Part shown: positions 16,965 to 18,412 of the stretch, piece by piece | How the letters are laid out: each line of letters starts with the position of its first letter | Position numbering within the stretch: position 1 is the first letter of the stretch | NCBI GenBank assembly: GCA_002284615.2 | Contig: MU069550.1 | Coordinates: 95,977 to 114,388, forward strand | Source: Dunaliella salina | Lineage: Eukaryota > Chlorophyta > Chlorophyceae > Chlamydomonadales > Dunaliellaceae | Direction of reading: 5' to 3' | Length of the DNA: 18,412 nt | The notes under the pieces: generated by a model | Seen by the model: the letters and a program-made list of their open reading frames with translations, nothing else | Databases searched by the model: none | Told to the model about the DNA's origin: nothing | Program-made: the position numbers and the translations under genes

Positions 16965-17359
16965 GCTCTGCAAGGCATCGCTGCGTTCTTTTCTAGCAGA
17001 CATGCCTTTGAAGAGCACCCAGGCTGCCGCAGTATCCATGACAGTCCTGTTGCAGTATTAAGTGAGCACAATAGAAACGGCAACAGCAACATAGCCAACA
17101 GGAGCGCAAGCAGCAGCAGCAGCGGCGGCGGCGGCAGCGGTGGCAGTGGCGGCAGGAGCAACATTGCTGACAGTAGCACAAGCAGCAGCAGCAGCAGCAG
17201 CAGAAGCAGCAGCAGCGGCAGTAGCAACATAGCTGACAGTAGCACAAGCGGCAGCAGCAGCAGCAGCAGCCGCAACAGCAACATAGCTGACAGTAGCACA
17301 AGCAGCGGCAGCAGCAGCAGCGGCAGCGGCGGCAGGAGCAACTCTGTCATGCAACAAAG
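16965..17359 (+). CDS. Unidentified gene, exon a (Ser-rich repeats)
   Basis: After acceptor GTATTTGCAG it reads ALQGIAAFFSSRHAFEEHPG, then Ser/Gly-rich repeats, each starting SNIADSST or a variant. A donor-like site AAAG/GTGGCA at 17360 ends it in phase 2. The frame is open across all repeats, but the minus strand is open too (Leu- or Ala-rich), so openness alone proves little. Upstream exons are not visible. No function is assigned. Confidence 0.4.
17086..17337 (+). repeat. AGC-rich minisatellite, four units
   Basis: Each unit begins GCAACATAG or GCAACATTG, at 17086, 17158, 17224 and 17278. Lengths are 72, 66, 54 and 60 bases, all multiples of 6. Differences between units lie mainly in the number of AGC/GGC triplets. 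Confidence 0.9.
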
Positions 17360-17405
17360 GTGGCAGCAGCCATGCCTGACTGCCTTGCTGCATCGACTGA
17401 AGCAG

Positions 17406-17516
17406 CAACAAGGAGGGCATTGCAATGCAATTAGCGTGTGGCGCACTCAGCCTTGGCGGCTCAGGGATGATAATGGAGCCGTCTGTGAGACGCAACAGGA
17501 TATACATCAGCAGCAG
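17406..17516 (+). CDS. Unidentified gene, exon b
   Basis: Reads NKEGIAMQLACGALSLGGSG then MIMEPSVRRNRIYISSR. A 46-nt intron (17360-17405) would join it in phase to exon a; if that intron is not real, a one-base frameshift lies here. Donor CAG/GTTCGA, phase 2. Confidence 0.45.
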
Positions 17517-17521
17517 GTTCG

Positions 17522-17524
<3 letters not shown>

Positions 17525-17590
<66 letters not shown>
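17525..17590 (+). repeat. (GT)33 microsatellite
   Basis: An uninterrupted run of 33 GT units that fills most of a 91-nt putative intron (17517-17607). Confidence 0.97.
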
Positions 17591-17594
<4 letters not shown>

Positions 17595-17607
17595 ATGCAC
17601 GTCACAG

Positions 17608-17762
17608 ATGTGTTGCATTGAAGACACTTGAGCTCTTACAAAAGATCAGTGTACAAACTTTCACAACTCAGGCTTTTACAGCCCCATACTTTTTGCTGGG
17701 AGCAGCAATAAAAAGATGGGCCCCTCACACTGCTCCACCTACTATCATTTGTGTCCCTGATG
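17608..17762 (+). CDS. Unidentified gene, exon c
   Basis: After acceptor CACGTCACAG it reads CVALKTLELLQKISVQTFTT, then PYFLLGAAIKRWAP and PPTIICVPD. It joins exon b in phase (AG+A gives Arg). The helix-rich composition suggests an ARM/HEAT-like repeat protein, but no family is recognised. The frame stops at 17777-17779 unless a 26-nt intron (17763-17788) or a frameshift is allowed. Confidence 0.5.
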
Positions 17763-17788
17763 GTCAAGTAGCTGGATAACCTCTTCAG

Positions 17789-18125
17789 TTGCTTGCCTAT
17801 TTGCATGGCATGTTCTTAAAGACAAAGCCCTCATCTCTACATTTCCACCTAAATCAGAAGACACCTTAAAGAAAGGCTTATCATCCCTTGATGATGTTGT
17901 AGCAAGTTGCATATGGAACACTGGTCCGAGGCACCTGCAGATACTTTGGATAGCATGTCTCGTTCCAGTTCTGAAACGGGCACCTTGCCTGAGTGCATGC
18001 ATCATGAAGGCTAGCGTGGCCTCTTCTTCTTTATCAATCCAGTCTATGACATCCCTGCATTGCATGCAGGGACGTGAGCTCCATGTTCTCGAAGTGTTGC
18101 TCCAGCTTGGGTGCCACACTGTTCT
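17789..18125 (+). CDS. Unidentified gene, exon d
   Basis: Reads ACLFAWHVLKDKALISTFPP, then TLKKGLSSLDDVVASCIW, HLQILWIACLVPVLKRAP and TSLHCMQGRELHVLEVLL, to CHTVL. It is open for 112 codons without an early Met, and leucine-rich helices are evident. The same frame recurs in exon e, which supports this strand over the minus-strand frame at 17745-18155. Donor GTTCT/GTGAGG, phase 2. Confidence 0.55.
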
Positions 18126-18258
18126 GTGAGGGCTGCATAAGAACTTTGTGCACAAACTTTCTTTCTAGATCTGTGCCGTCCCTGCATTGCATGCAGGAAG
18201 ATGAACTTCACGTACTCAAAGTAATGCTCCAGCTTGGGTGCCACACTGTTCTAGTCAC
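18045..18258 (+). repeat. 127-bp tandem duplication across an exon boundary
   Basis: TCCCTGCATTGCATGCAGG at 18052 recurs at 18179, and similarity runs on to CACACTGTTCT in both. In the coding frame the copies read TSLHCMQGRELHVLEVLLQL and PSLHCMQEDELHVLKVMLQL; five of ten differences are at third codon positions. A further shared block (TTCCATTGGGTACATGAAGA) starts at 18273 and again at 18387. Confidence 0.92.
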
Positions 18259-18331
18259 TGATGCCCCGGGATCTTCCATTGGGTACATGAAGAGCAAAGT
18301 GGGATCTTCAGCGGAGTCAGCATTGCTTGAG
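18169..18331 (+). CDS. Unidentified gene, exon e
   Basis: Acceptor CTTTCTTTCTAG at 18168; joins exon d in phase through a 43-nt intron. Reads SVPSLHCMQEDELHVLKVML, then GCHTVLVTDAPGSSIGYMKS, and ends ESALLE at a good donor GAG/GTAAGC. The gene continues beyond the window. Exons a-e add to about 387 residues. Confidence 0.55.
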
Positions 18332-18412
18332 GTAAGCATCATTTCCAGTATGTGTGTTCATGTACTCATGAGAGATGCCCTAGAACTTTCCATTGGGTAC
18401 ATGAAGAGCAAA

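Noticed and set aside
16865..17627. Long Leu-, Ala- or Cys-rich minus-strand frames
   Set aside because: They are products of the AGC and GT repeats, which stay open in every frame.
17745..18155. 136-codon minus-strand frame
   Set aside because: The plus frame over the same bases joins neighbouring exons in phase and recurs in the 127-bp duplication with changes concentrated at third codon positions.

Overview
The window looks like nuclear DNA of a green alga (Chlorophyta). It has GT-AG introns and about 50% GC. It carries the last exon of a plastid-type membrane rubredoxin (RBD1-like), a possible chlorophyte TGTAA poly(A) signal, and many decayed non-LTR retrotransposon pieces of a type known from algae. 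I cannot fix the genus.

Layout. 1-382: an intron with a (CA)n array, then the final rubredoxin exon. 800-4890: a nest of broken non-LTR retrotransposon (LINE) fragments in both orientations, with a short dispersed repeat and a large palindrome. 4890-6840: mostly unassigned sequence with small tandem and inverted repeats and one doubtful exon region. 6840-7440: a 601-bp non-autonomous hAT-type DNA transposon with a perfect 8-bp target duplication. 7701-15707: a complete 10-exon gene for a Golgi-type GT32 glycosyltransferase (about 531 residues). All ten exons join in phase without stops. Its last three introns are swollen by LINE tails, tandem repeats and a 1.06-kb inverted-repeat element. 15710-16800: a degenerate repeat array and further copies of the short repeat. 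16965-end: the middle of an unrecognised helical-protein gene, with Ser-rich repeats and very short introns.

The most unusual theme is that tandem duplications repeatedly straddle exon/intron boundaries. The 3' end of GT32 exon 7 with its 5' splice site occurs five times in tandem. The end of exon 9 occurs three times. The start of exon 10 with its 3' splice site occurs twice. In the last gene a 127-bp duplication is reconciled with the reading frame only by a 43-nt intron, which would be a case of intron gain by tandem duplication. Several of these copies keep usable splice-site sequence.

The GT32 enzyme is predicted to act in the secretory pathway. The rubredoxin would act in thylakoids. 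There is no sign that the genes cooperate. Everything here comes from reading the sequence; no similarity search was run.
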